A stretch of DNA of 64,000 nt, taken from the NCBI RefSeq assembly GCF_000718555.1, contig NZ_JOAN01000007.1, positions 162,197-226,196 of the forward strand, in the 5' to 3' direction. The stretch's first letter is position 1; every line of letters begins with the position of its first letter. The position numbers and the translations under genes were made by a program. This document shows positions 47,592-56,247 of this stretch, piece after piece. This DNA is from Micromonospora chokoriensis. GTDB lineage: Bacteria > Actinomycetota > Actinomycetes > Mycobacteriales > Micromonosporaceae. The notes below the pieces were generated by a model. The model saw nothing but the letters and a program-made list of their open reading frames with translations, did no database searches and was not told where the DNA came from.

Positions 47592-48482
47592 TCAGGCGTC
47601 TCGGCGGTGCCGGACGATCGCCAGCGGGCTGTGCGAGTGGTGCAGCACCGCGTGGCTCACCGAGCCGAGCAGAGCACCGGCGAGGGCGCCCCGGCCGTGT
47701 GCTCCGACCACGGTGAGCTGGGCGGTGGCGGACTGCTGCACCAGCACCCGCGCCGCCGCGCCGTACGCCACACACTGGCGTACCGGCACCTCGGGGTAGC
47801 GCTGCGACCAACCGGCCAGGGATTCGGCGAGCACCCGCTTCTCGTCGGCGGCCAGCGCGTCGACGTCGTACACCAGCGGCAGGATGTCGCCGGGGCCGCT
47901 CGGCGTGGGGGTGAGCCAGGCGTGCACGGCCACCAGGTCGGTGCCGCGCAGCGCGGCCTCCTCGAAGGCGAAAGCCAGAGCCTCGGTGGACAGGGCCGAG
48001 CCGTCGACGCCGACGAGCACCGGGCCGTCGGCGCGCGCCTCACCCTTGACCACCAGCACCGGGCACTCGGCGCGGGCGGAGACCTGCACGGCCACCGAGC
48101 CGATCAGCAACTCGGCGAAACCTCCCAGGCCCCGGCTGCCGAGCACCAGCAGCGCCGCGTCGCGGGATTCGCCCAGCAGCACCGGCGTGGCGGCGCCGTC
48201 GATCACCGCGCCGGTGACGACGAGCTCCGGCGCGGTCTTGCCGGCCTCGGTCACCGCCTCGGCGACGGTCAGCTCAGCCTGGTGGCGAAGCCCGGCGTCG
48301 ACGGGAGCGCCGGGCGCCGGAATCAGCGGTACGTCGTAGAGGGGCCAGATGAACGCGTGCACCACCCGCAGGGGGCGCTGCCGCACCGTCGCTTCCTGGG
48401 CGGCGACCCGCACCGCCTCCAGCGCCGAGGTCGAGCCGTCCACCGCCACCACAACGGGAGCACCGGATCTGATGGTCATCAT
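47592..48482 (-). CDS. universal stress protein, two UspA domains (copy 2)
   Basis: 296 residues. Two UspA domains: VVVAVDGSTSALEAVRVAAQ with SRGLGGFAELLIGSVAVQVS, then VLVGVDGSALSTEALAFAFE with AHGRGALAGALLGSVSHAVL. It is a diverged paralogue of the downstream USP. The ATG at 48482 follows AGGAGGAC; the adjacent ATG at 48479 is an alternative, and an ATG at 48494 leaves no ribosome site. A GGACCAACGGCCC site lies 75 bp upstream of the start. Confidence 0.92.
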   Translation of the reverse strand: MMTIRSGAPVVVAVDGSTSALEAVRVAAQEATVRQRPLRVVHAFIWPLYDVPLIPAPGAPVDAGLRHQAELTVAEAVTEAGKTAPELVVTGAVIDGAATPVLLGESRDAALLVLGSRGLGGFAELLIGSVAVQVSARAECPVLVVKGEARADGPVLVGVDGSALSTEALAFAFEEAALRGTDLVAVHAWLTPTPSGPGDILPLVYDVDALAADEKRVLAESLAGWSQRYPEVPVRQCVAYGAAARVLVQQSATAQLTVVGAHGRGALAGALLGSVSHAVLHHSHSPLAIVRHRRDA

Positions 48483-48556
48483 GTCCTCCTTCATCCGTCT
48501 TCATCCTCGTGCGAGGTGGGTCGGGCGGTCAGGGGCATATGGCAACGGACCGGGGG

Positions 48557-48569
48557 GCCGTTGGTCCTG
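48557..48569 (-). promoter_or_regulatory. DevR/OsdR-like box upstream of universal stress gene
   Basis: On the minus strand GGACCAACGGCCC, identical over 13 bp to the site before the P-type ATPase gene, 75 bp upstream of the start at 48482. Confidence 0.55.
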
Positions 48570-48576
48570 TCCCTCG

Positions 48577-51168
48577 TCACGCCGCGTCAGCGTCCCGGCG
48601 GGGCGATGCCAGCGACGGCCGGCGACGGGCCAGCCGCAGCATCAGCCCGGGCACGACGCTGACCGCCGCGCAGGCCAGCAGCACACTCGGCCCCAGCGGG
48701 TCGGTGCCGAGCAACTCCCGCAGCGGAGCGAACAGCACCCCACCGACCTGGAGCAGCGCCGACGCCGCCACCGCGACGAGGAGGCCGGGGTTGCGGTGTC
48801 GGGCCCCGGGCAGCCGGGGCGCTCGGACCGCCAGCGCCACACCGAGCTGGGCGAGCCCGAGCACCACGAAGACCACCGACTGCCACGGCAGGCCCCGATG
48901 TGCGGCGAACACGCCGGCGCCGAGTACCACGGCGGCGATCAGCGCGCCGGTGACCAGGACGTCCCGACCCAGCCCAGCGCCGAGCACCGACTCCTGGGGC
49001 GAGCGCGGCGGGCGGCGCAGGGTGCCGGGCTCGGCCGGCTCGGCACCGAGCGCCACGCCGGGCACCCCGTGGGTCAGCAGGTTGACCCAGAGGATCTGGG
49101 CGGGCAGCAGCGGTACGGCCAACCCGAACAGCGGGCCGGTCAGCATCACCATGATCTCCGCCACCCCACCGGCGAGGGCGTACCGCAGGAACCGGCGGAT
49201 GTTGTCGTAGATCCGGCGGCCCTCGCCGATCGCGGTGGCCACGGTGGACAGCTCGTCGTCGACCAGCACCAGGTCAGCGGCCTGCCGGGCGACCTCGGTG
49301 CCACTACCCATCGCCACCCCGATGTCGGCGCGCCGAAGCGCCGGGGCGTCGTTCACCCCGTCACCGGTCATCGCCACCACCTCGCCACGGGCCTGCAGGC
49401 CGGCGATGATGTCGAGCTTCTGTTCCGGCTGGGTCCGGGCGAAGACCCGGGTGTCCGGGTGCGCCGTCTGGTCGTCGTCGCCGCTGGCGAGGGGGTCGCC
49501 AACCCGCCAGAGGCCGAGCTGACCACCGATCGCCGCGGCCGTGGCCGGGTGGTCGCCGGTGATCAGCAGCAGCCGTACGCCGGCGGTGTCGAAGCTGTCG
49601 GCGATCTCCGGGGCGCCGACGCGCAGGGGGTCACCGACGGCGACCAGCCCCACCGGACGCAGCCCGGTGGGTGCGGCGAGGTTGGGCATCCGGTCCACCA
49701 GGGCGGCCGCGACGGCGAGCACCCGCAACCCGTCGGCCGCCAGCCGCCGCGCGGTGGTGGTCAGTTCGTCGATCTCCTCGGCGGTCGCGTCGACCAGCGG
49801 CGCGCCGAGGATGCTCTCGGGTGCGCCCTTGCAGACCACCAGGTAACGCTTGTCGCAGGAGCGGTGCACCGTGATCATCCGGCGTTGTGCCTGGTCGAAG
49901 GGGTGCTCAGCGACCCGGGGCCAAGCGGCGCGGGTGGGCTGCGGGTCGAGGCCGCACCGGGCCGCGAAGGCGACCAGGGCCGCTTCCAGGGGGTCACCGA
50001 CCGCAGCCCAGTCGGATCGCTCGTCGTCCGGCGGTGACAGGGCGGCGTCGTTGCAGAGCAGCCCGGCGCGCGCCAGTCGGCGTAGCCCTTCCGGTACGGC
50101 CACCGCCGTGCCGTCCCGGTGCACCCTGCCGTACGGGGCGTACCCGGTGCCGGTGATCCCATATCGGGCACCGTCGGACGTGACCACCTGCTGCACCGCC
50201 ATCCGGCCTTCGGTGAGGGTGCCGGTCTTGTCGGAGGCGATCACCGTCACCGAGCCGAGTGTTTCGACCGCGTGCAGTTGGCGCGGGATGGCGTGCGCGG
50301 CGGCCATCCGGCGCGCGCCGAGCGCGAGGGCCAGGGTCACCACGGCCGGCAGCGACTCGGGCACCGCCGCGACCACCAGGCTCACCGCGGTGATCGCCAT
50401 GTCCACCACCGGCCGGCCACCGACCACGCCGATGGCGAACACCAGCCCGGACAGGGCCACCGCGACCAACCCGAGCACCCGGCCCAGGGCAGAGAGCCGG
50501 CGCTGCAGTGGTGTGGTGGTGGGACGGGTGCCCGCCACCAGTGCGCTGATCCGGCCCAGGGCGCTCCCTGCTCCCGTGCGGAGCACGGTGCCGGCTGCCC
50601 GTCCGGTGGTGACGACCGTCCCGGCCAGCGCCTCCTCGCCGGGGATACGCCCCACCGTCACCGACTCACCGGTCAGCGCGGACTCGTCCAGGTGCAGCCG
50701 GCTCGCTTCGATCAGCAGCAGGTCGGCCGGCACGATGTCGCCTGCCTCGACGCGGACCAAATCGCCGGGGACGAGGTCGGCGGCGGGCACCGCCAGTTCC
50801 TGGCCGTCGCGCACCACCCGGGCGGCGGGCGCGGCGAGCCGGTCCAGAGCGGCGATCGCGCGGTCGGCGCGTACCTCCTGCACCACCCCGATGACGGTGT
50901 TCACCAGCACGACCAGGACGATCACCGCGGTGTCCGGGTAGTCGCCGAGCACCGTGGTGACGGCCGCCGCGGCAAGTAGAAGTGCCACCAGCGGGTCGGT
51001 GAACTGGTGCAGGACCCGTACGGCCAGGTGGTGGCGGGGTGGCGGGGCGACCGTGTTGGGGCCGGTGGCGCGCAGCCGGGCGGCGGCCTCTGCCGCGTCG
51101 AGCCCGACCGGCACGGCCAGGTCGACGGGGTCCTCCAGGATCCCGCCTCGTCCTCCGGTCGTCGTCAC
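48577..51168 (-). CDS. cation-transporting P-type ATPase (P2 type)
   Basis: 863 residues. N-terminal cation-ATPase domain, actuator motif LTGESVTV, M4 VAAVPESLPAVVTLALALGA, phosphorylation site DKTGTLTEGR, nucleotide-domain FDQAQRRMITV and KGAPES, hinge GDGVNDAPALRRADIGVAMG and about ten membrane spans. It resembles Ca/Mn-type pumps such as mycobacterial CtpF. M5 keeps the acidic residue (GGVAEIMVM), but M6 reads WVNLLTHGVPG, where Ca pumps have Asp in NLxTDG. The ion is therefore uncertain. GTG at 51168 has a GGGAGGTCAC site. A GGGACCAACGGCCC box lies 104 bp upstream. Confidence 0.92.
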   Translation of the reverse strand: MTTTGGRGGILEDPVDLAVPVGLDAAEAAARLRATGPNTVAPPPRHHLAVRVLHQFTDPLVALLLAAAAVTTVLGDYPDTAVIVLVVLVNTVIGVVQEVRADRAIAALDRLAAPAARVVRDGQELAVPAADLVPGDLVRVEAGDIVPADLLLIEASRLHLDESALTGESVTVGRIPGEEALAGTVVTTGRAAGTVLRTGAGSALGRISALVAGTRPTTTPLQRRLSALGRVLGLVAVALSGLVFAIGVVGGRPVVDMAITAVSLVVAAVPESLPAVVTLALALGARRMAAAHAIPRQLHAVETLGSVTVIASDKTGTLTEGRMAVQQVVTSDGARYGITGTGYAPYGRVHRDGTAVAVPEGLRRLARAGLLCNDAALSPPDDERSDWAAVGDPLEAALVAFAARCGLDPQPTRAAWPRVAEHPFDQAQRRMITVHRSCDKRYLVVCKGAPESILGAPLVDATAEEIDELTTTARRLAADGLRVLAVAAALVDRMPNLAAPTGLRPVGLVAVGDPLRVGAPEIADSFDTAGVRLLLITGDHPATAAAIGGQLGLWRVGDPLASGDDDQTAHPDTRVFARTQPEQKLDIIAGLQARGEVVAMTGDGVNDAPALRRADIGVAMGSGTEVARQAADLVLVDDELSTVATAIGEGRRIYDNIRRFLRYALAGGVAEIMVMLTGPLFGLAVPLLPAQILWVNLLTHGVPGVALGAEPAEPGTLRRPPRSPQESVLGAGLGRDVLVTGALIAAVVLGAGVFAAHRGLPWQSVVFVVLGLAQLGVALAVRAPRLPGARHRNPGLLVAVAASALLQVGGVLFAPLRELLGTDPLGPSVLLACAAVSVVPGLMLRLARRRPSLASPRRDADAA

Positions 51169-51271
51169 CCGTGACCTCCCCGTCTTGTGCGGCGTGTCGC
51201 CGGCACGCCGTCCCCTCCCACCATCGGGCTGTGCGATCGCGTCGGGCAGAGGCGTTGCGCCCGTGCGGCCC

Positions 51272-51285
51272 GGGACCAACGGCCC
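51272..51285 (-). promoter_or_regulatory. DevR/OsdR-like box upstream of the P-type ATPase gene
   Basis: GGGACCAACGGCCC; interrupted palindrome with GGGNCC-type arms, as bound by DevR/DosR-family response regulators. It is read on either strand. Confidence 0.55.
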
Positions 51286-51385
51286 TCGCGCCGGGTACCC
51301 GGGCGGCAGCGCACGCTTCGGCTCATGGCCGTGGCCGTCTCCCAGACATCGCGGTGCCGGCTGCTCGACCGGTACGGCTGCCGCG

Positions 51386-52171
51386 TCAGTAGACGGCCAG
51401 CCCTCGTTCGGCGAACTGCCCGCGGACCCGGGCCAGCAGCTCGGGGTTGGGCGGCTCGGTGTTGGCCAGTGGGAAGGTGAGGCCCAGTTCGGCGTACTTG
51501 TGTGCGCCGAGCCGGTGGAACGGCAGCACCTCGACCCGCTGCACGGTGGCCAGCCCGGCGGCGAAGTCGGCGACGCCCGCCACGTTCTGCACCGCGTCGG
51601 TCAGGCCGGGCACCAGCACGAACCGAATCCAGATCGGCGTGCCCCGCTGCGCCAGCCGGCGGCCGAAGCGCAGGGTCGGGCTGACCGACCCCGTCCGGGT
51701 GATCTGCCGGTACGTTGCCGGGTCCCACGACTTCACGTCCAGCAGCACCAGGTCGGTGGCGTCGAGCATGTCGTCGTCGGCGCGCACCCCGAGGAAGCCG
51801 GACGTGTCCAGCGCGGTGTGCAGACCGAGGTCGTGGCAGCGACGCAGCACCTCGCGGGTGAAGTGGGGTTGCTGCAGCGGCTCGCCGCCGCTGAGGGTCA
51901 CCCCGCCACCGGCGACGGTGATGAACCGTTGGTACCGCTCGATGTCCGCCATCAGTTCGTCCACGGTGCGGGTTCGACCACTGCGCCGATACCAGGTGTC
52001 CGGGCTGTGGCAGTAGCGGCAGCGCAGTGGGCAGCCGGCGAGGAACGCCACGAAGCGGACCCCCGGCCCGTCCACCCCCACGGAGATGTCCCACGAGTGC
52101 ACGCTCCCGACGGTTGGCGCGTCGGTCCGCCCGGGCCGGTGCCCGGGCGGCGGCGCCGGCCGCATGGTCAC
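51386..52171 (-). CDS. pflA: pyruvate formate-lyase activating enzyme (radical SAM)
   Basis: 261 residues. It cuts S-adenosylmethionine to place the glycyl radical on PflB. The iron-sulfur motif [14 protein letters not shown] (CxxxCxxC) is intact, followed by [17 protein letters not shown] and [12 protein letters not shown] at 52171 overlaps the pflB stop (GTGA), giving coupling; ATG at 52165 is possible and removes two residues. It is the last gene of the adh-pflB-pflA run. Confidence 0.93.
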   Translation of the reverse strand: MTMRPAPPPGHRPGRTDAPTVGSVHSWDISVGVDGPGVRFVAFLAGCPLRCRYCHSPDTWYRRSGRTRTVDELMADIERYQRFITVAGGGVTLSGGEPLQQPHFTREVLRRCHDLGLHTALDTSGFLGVRADDDMLDATDLVLLDVKSWDPATYRQITRTGSVSPTLRFGRRLAQRGTPIWIRFVLVPGLTDAVQNVAGVADFAAGLATVQRVEVLPFHRLGAHKYAELGLTFPLANTEPPNPELLARVRGQFAERGLAVY

Positions 52172-54411
52172 AGCGAACCGTGGAAGGTACGCGACACCAC
52201 GTCGCGTTGTTGCTCGGGCGTGAGCCGGACGAAGTTCACCGCGTATCCGGAGACCCGCACGGTCAGCTGCGGGTAGCGCTCCGGGTGCGCCATCGCGTCG
52301 ACGAGGGTGGCCCGGTCCAGGACGTTGACGTTGAGGTGGAAGCCGCCCGCGTCGGTGTACCCGTCGAGCACCCCGGCTAGGTTGTCGATGCGCTCCTGGC
52401 GGGTACGTCCCAACCCGTCGGGGGTGACCGTGCCGGTCAGCGAGATTCCGTCCCGGGCGGCGTCGTAGGGCAGCTTCGCCACCGACAGCGCCGCCGCGAC
52501 CAGGCCGTGGGTGTCTCGCCCGTTCATCGGGTTCGCCCCGGGGGCGAAGGGCTCGCCAGCGCGCCGGCCGTCCGGGGTGTTGCCGGTGTGCTTGCCGTAC
52601 ACCACGTTCGAGGTGATGGTGAGCACCGACATGGTCAGCTCGGCGTCGCGGTAGGTGCGCTGCCGGCGCAACTTCGCCGCAAACGCTTCGGTCAGCCACA
52701 CGGCGATGGCGTCGGCCCGGTCGTCGTTGTTGCCGTACGTGGGGGGCGCACCCTCCAGGACGTAGTCGACCGCGAGGCCGGTGGCGTCGCGCAGCACCGT
52801 GACCCGGCCGTGGCGGATCGCGGCGAGGCTGTCCACCGCCACCGACAGGCCGGCGATGCCGGTGGCCATGAACCGGCGCACCGGGTGGTCGTGCAGCGCC
52901 ATCTCCAGCCGTTCGTACGCGTACCGGTCGTGCTGGTGGTGGATCACGTTCAGGGCGTCGACGTACGTCTCGGCGAGCCAGTCCAGCGTCCGGTCGTACG
53001 CGGCCAGCACGGTGTCGTAGTCGAGGACCTCGCCGTCCACTGGTGGTGTGGCCGGGGCGATCTGTTCGCCGGTCAGCTCGTCGCGACCGCCGTTGATCGC
53101 GTAGAGCAGCGCCTTCGCCAGGTTCGCCCGTGCTCCGAAGAACTGCATGTCCCGGCCGACCCGCAGGGCCGACACGCAGCAGGCGATGGCCGTGTCGTCG
53201 TCGTACGCCGGGCGGATCAGCTCGTCGTTCTCGTACTGGATGGCGCTGGTGTCCAGCGACACCTGCGCGCAGAACCGCTTGAAGCCGGCGGGCAGCCGCG
53301 GCGACCAGAGCACGGTCAGGTTGGGCTCCGGGGCCGGACCCAGGTTGTAGAGGGTCTGTAGGTAGCGGAAGCTGGTGCGGGTGACCAGCGGACGCCCGTC
53401 CGCGCCCATCCCGCCGAGCGCCTCGGTGACCCAGGTGGGGTCGCCGGAGAAGAGTTCGTCGTACTCCGGGGTGCGCAGGAACCGGATGATCCGCAGCTTG
53501 ATCACGAAGTCGTCGATCAGCTCCTGGGCCTCCATCTCGGTCAGCCGCCCCTCGGAGAGGTCCCGCCGCAGGTAGACGTCGAGGAACGTGGCGGTGCGCC
53601 CGAGCGACATCGCCGCGCCGTTCTGTTCCTTGGTGGCGGCGAGGTACGCGAAGTACAACCACTGGATCGCCTCCCGGCCGGTCGTGGCCGGTCCGGAGAT
53701 GTCGTGGCCGTAGCTCGCGGCCATCCGCTTCAGCTCGCCCAGGGCCCGGATCTGCTCGGCCAGTTCCTCCCGGTCGCGGATCACGTGGTCGGTCGACGGA
53801 CGATCGTCGAGTGCCTCCTTGATCGCCCGTCGTTCGGTGACCAGCCGGTCCACGCCGTAGAGCGAGACCCGGCGGTAGTCGCCGATGATCCGACCCCGGC
53901 CGTACGAGTCGGGCAGACCGGTGATGACGTGCGAGCGCCGCGCGGCGAGCACGTCGGCCGGGTACGCGTCGAACACCGCGTCGTTGTGTGTCTTGCGGTA
54001 TTCGGTGAAGATCTGGTGCACACCCGGGTCGGGTTGGTACCCGTACGCCCGCAGTGCGGTCTCCACCATCCGCAGGCCGCCGTTCGGCACGATGGCCCGG
54101 CGCAGTGGCGCGTCGGTCTGCAGGCCGACGATGAGCTCCTTCTCCCGGTCGATCCAGCCGGGGGCGTGCGCGGTGATCGTCGACGGGGTGGCGGTGTCGA
54201 CGTCGAGGACCCCGCGTCGACGCTCCTCGACGAAGAGCTTCGCCAGCCTGCCCCAGACCTCCAGGGTGCGGCAGGTCGGCCCGGTGAGGAAGCCGCCGTC
54301 GCCGGTGTACGGCTCGTGGTTGGCCTGGATGAAGTCGGCGACGTCGATGGTGTCCTGCCACGTCGCGTGGGTGAAACCACGCCAGGGTGCGCGGGGTGCG
54401 GTGTCTAACAT
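52168..54411 (-). CDS. pflB: formate C-acetyltransferase (pyruvate formate-lyase)
   Basis: 747 residues. It splits pyruvate with CoA into acetyl-CoA and formate without oxygen. The adjacent active-site cysteines are in [20 protein letters not shown], and the glycyl radical site is Gly722 in [18 protein letters not shown]-terminal [20 protein letters not shown] is also typical. Cys-Cys and the close activase favour true PFL over other glycyl radical enzymes. This implies fermentative or hypoxic metabolism in an otherwise aerobic lineage. ATG at 54411; the gap to adh is 44 bp. Confidence 0.95.
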   Translation of the reverse strand: MLDTAPRAPWRGFTHATWQDTIDVADFIQANHEPYTGDGGFLTGPTCRTLEVWGRLAKLFVEERRRGVLDVDTATPSTITAHAPGWIDREKELIVGLQTDAPLRRAIVPNGGLRMVETALRAYGYQPDPGVHQIFTEYRKTHNDAVFDAYPADVLAARRSHVITGLPDSYGRGRIIGDYRRVSLYGVDRLVTERRAIKEALDDRPSTDHVIRDREELAEQIRALGELKRMAASYGHDISGPATTGREAIQWLYFAYLAATKEQNGAAMSLGRTATFLDVYLRRDLSEGRLTEMEAQELIDDFVIKLRIIRFLRTPEYDELFSGDPTWVTEALGGMGADGRPLVTRTSFRYLQTLYNLGPAPEPNLTVLWSPRLPAGFKRFCAQVSLDTSAIQYENDELIRPAYDDDTAIACCVSALRVGRDMQFFGARANLAKALLYAINGGRDELTGEQIAPATPPVDGEVLDYDTVLAAYDRTLDWLAETYVDALNVIHHQHDRYAYERLEMALHDHPVRRFMATGIAGLSVAVDSLAAIRHGRVTVLRDATGLAVDYVLEGAPPTYGNNDDRADAIAVWLTEAFAAKLRRQRTYRDAELTMSVLTITSNVVYGKHTGNTPDGRRAGEPFAPGANPMNGRDTHGLVAAALSVAKLPYDAARDGISLTGTVTPDGLGRTRQERIDNLAGVLDGYTDAGGFHLNVNVLDRATLVDAMAHPERYPQLTVRVSGYAVNFVRLTPEQQRDVVSRTFHGSL

Positions 54412-54455
54412 GGCTGCTCCGGTGCGAGCGCTCGGGGGTGATGGTCGGACGGCGG

Positions 54456-55466
54456 TCATGGCTGGAGAACCAGACGGGCGGTGACCCGGCCGGCGAGGAC
54501 GTCCTCGACCGCCGTGTTGATCTCGTCGAGCTTGCGGATCTCGTAGGCGACCCGGGTGCGGCCGGCGGCGTGCAGCCGGAACACCTCGGCGAGGTCGGCG
54601 CGGGTGCCGACGATCGAGCCGACCACCGTGATCCCCTTCAGCACCGTCTCGAAGACCGGCAGGTTGATCGTGTTCTCCTTGGGCAGCGATACCAGCACGA
54701 GGCGCCCGCCGCGACGCAGGCACCGGTACGCCTGCTCGATCACGGTGGGGTTCGCGGCGAGGACGATCGCCACGTCCGCGCCACCGAGGCGGGTGATCGC
54801 CTCGACCGGGTCGACCTGGGCGGCGTTCACGGTGTGCGTGGCGCCGAGCGCGGTGGCCAGGGCGAGCTTCTCGGCGGTGACGTCGACGGCGATGGTCTCG
54901 CCGCCGAAGAGTTGCGCGTACTGCTGCGCGAGGTGGCCGAGACCGCCGATGCCGAAGATCGCCACCCGGTGGCCGGGGCGTACCCCGGCCACCTTCACGG
55001 CCTTGTACGTGGTGACCCCGGCGCAGGTCAACGGTGCTGCCTCGAACGGATCGACACCCTCGGGTACGCGTACCGCGTAACGGGCGGCGGTGACGGCGTA
55101 CTCCGCGTGCGCGCCGTCGATGCTGTAGCCGGTGTTGCGCTGCGACTCGCAGAGGGTCTCCCAGCCGGTCACGCAGTAGGAGCAGGTGCCGCAGGCCCAG
55201 CCGAGCCAGGGCAGGGCCACCCGGTCGCCGACGGCGTGTTCGGTGACGCCGGGGCCGACCCGATCCACGATGCCGACGCCCTCGTGGCCGGGCACGAACG
55301 GCGGGTTCGGCCGGACCGGCCAGTCGCCGCGGGCGGCGTGGATGTCGGTGTGGCACAGCCCACTCGCCTCGATCCGGACCAGCATCTCGCCGGGGCCGGG
55401 TTCTGGCACGGGCAGGTCGAGCAGCTCCAGTGGACGGTCGAACGCAGTGACGACTGTTGCGCGCAT
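54456..55466 (-). CDS. zinc-dependent alcohol dehydrogenase (AdhP type)
   Basis: 336 residues. Catalytic zinc ligands are in [10 protein letters not shown] and PGHEGVGIV, structural zinc cysteines in [18 protein letters not shown], and NAD-binding [14 protein letters not shown]. This is the AdhP-like class, which reduces acetaldehyde to ethanol or oxidises simple alcohols. It is co-directional with pflB and pflA and probably leads their operon. A GGGACCAAAGTC box lies 90 bp upstream. Ethanol production from acetyl-CoA would also need an acetaldehyde dehydrogenase, not seen here. Confidence 0.92.
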   Translation of the reverse strand: MRATVVTAFDRPLELLDLPVPEPGPGEMLVRIEASGLCHTDIHAARGDWPVRPNPPFVPGHEGVGIVDRVGPGVTEHAVGDRVALPWLGWACGTCSYCVTGWETLCESQRNTGYSIDGAHAEYAVTAARYAVRVPEGVDPFEAAPLTCAGVTTYKAVKVAGVRPGHRVAIFGIGGLGHLAQQYAQLFGGETIAVDVTAEKLALATALGATHTVNAAQVDPVEAITRLGGADVAIVLAANPTVIEQAYRCLRRGGRLVLVSLPKENTINLPVFETVLKGITVVGSIVGTRADLAEVFRLHAAGRTRVAYEIRKLDEINTAVEDVLAGRVTARLVLQP

Positions 55467-55555
55467 CGGGGGCCTCCTGTGTCGTTTCTTCGCTTCCAGG
55501 ACCAGCCTGGGCTGCGGTGCCGGACCGGGGCAGGGGCACGAGACCGCGATCGGTC

Positions 55556-55569
55556 GGGACCAAAGTCAC
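55556..55569 (-). promoter_or_regulatory. DevR/OsdR-like box upstream of adh-pflB-pflA
   Basis: GGGACCAAAGTCAC, preceded by GGTC; close to the mycobacterial GGGACTWWAGTCCC. It lies in the 317-bp gene-free stretch 55467-55783, which otherwise holds only the terminator at its far end. Confidence 0.5.
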
Positions 55570-55740
55570 GGATATGAGCTGGCCATCCTCACCGCGGCGG
55601 CCGCTGAGCCACACCCGTCGGTCCCGACCCGCGCGCGACAACCAGGAAGGGGCGGTGGCCTTCACCTTCATTTGGCGGCCTCTCCCTGCGCGGCACCGCC
55701 CGCCGCCGCGCTGGCGGTCGGCCGTCAACGACTGAGCCAG

Positions 55741-55783
55741 GCACGGTCCGCCGGGGTCGCTGGCCGAACCCGGCGGCCCGTGC
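55741..55783. terminator. hairpin after the ppdK operon
   Basis: GCACGGTCCGCCGGG pairs with CCCGGCGGCCCGTGC with a single mismatch, ending directly at the stop codon of the gene at 55784. Confidence 0.65.
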
Positions 55784-56236
55784 TCAGCGTTCGACGACCA
55801 GTCGGCGGGCCCGCAGCGCCCGCGCCCACCACGGGCGCGGTGTCGCCGGGCGTAGCGCTGGCGCGCGGACGCCTCGCAGGCTGACCCAGCCGCCCGGCCC
55901 CATCGTCACCGCGCCGATAGCCGGCGGCCTGCGGCGGCCGACCACGGCGACGGCCGCGGTGAGCACCGCGACCGCGAACGCGCCGGTCGCCGCGGCGAGC
56001 AACCGGTCCGGGTCGGTCACCGGCCGGTAGCGGACCCGCCCGCCGGAGAGGACGTAAGCCCCTATCGCCCGGCCGTCACGGACCACCGGCACCAGCGCGG
56101 CCGCCGGTGTTCCCGGCAGTTCCAGCACCGGGCCCACCGGCCCCTCGGTGATCGGCGCGGTCGGCGGTTCGGGCACCCGTCGGGGCGTGGGTGGGCTCAG
56201 CGGTACGGCGCTGGTCGGGTTGAGGATGGCGGTCAT
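55784..56236 (-). CDS. small single-span membrane protein, unknown
   Basis: 150 residues. A proline-rich N-terminus ([20 protein letters not shown]) is followed by a beta-rich part ([20 protein letters not shown]), one membrane span (about 86-105, [18 protein letters not shown]) and a basic tail. No family is recognised. An AGGAGG site 7 nt before the ATG overlaps the ppdK stop, so it is translated from the same message and may share its regulation. Confidence 0.7.
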   Translation of the reverse strand: MTAILNPTSAVPLSPPTPRRVPEPPTAPITEGPVGPVLELPGTPAAALVPVVRDGRAIGAYVLSGGRVRYRPVTDPDRLLAAATGAFAVAVLTAAVAVVGRRRPPAIGAVTMGPGGWVSLRGVRAPALRPATPRPWWARALRARRLVVER

Positions 56237-56247
56237 GGTGCTGCCTC

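Noticed and set aside
48349..50037. 562-codon plus-strand frame opposite the P-type ATPase and stress protein genes
   Set aside because: Antisense to canonical motifs, with no domain and low-complexity Arg/Gln/His content.
55457..55735. 92-codon plus-strand frame between adh and the membrane protein gene
   Set aside because: No family resemblance, no ribosome site, and it covers the candidate DevR box and adh promoter region.
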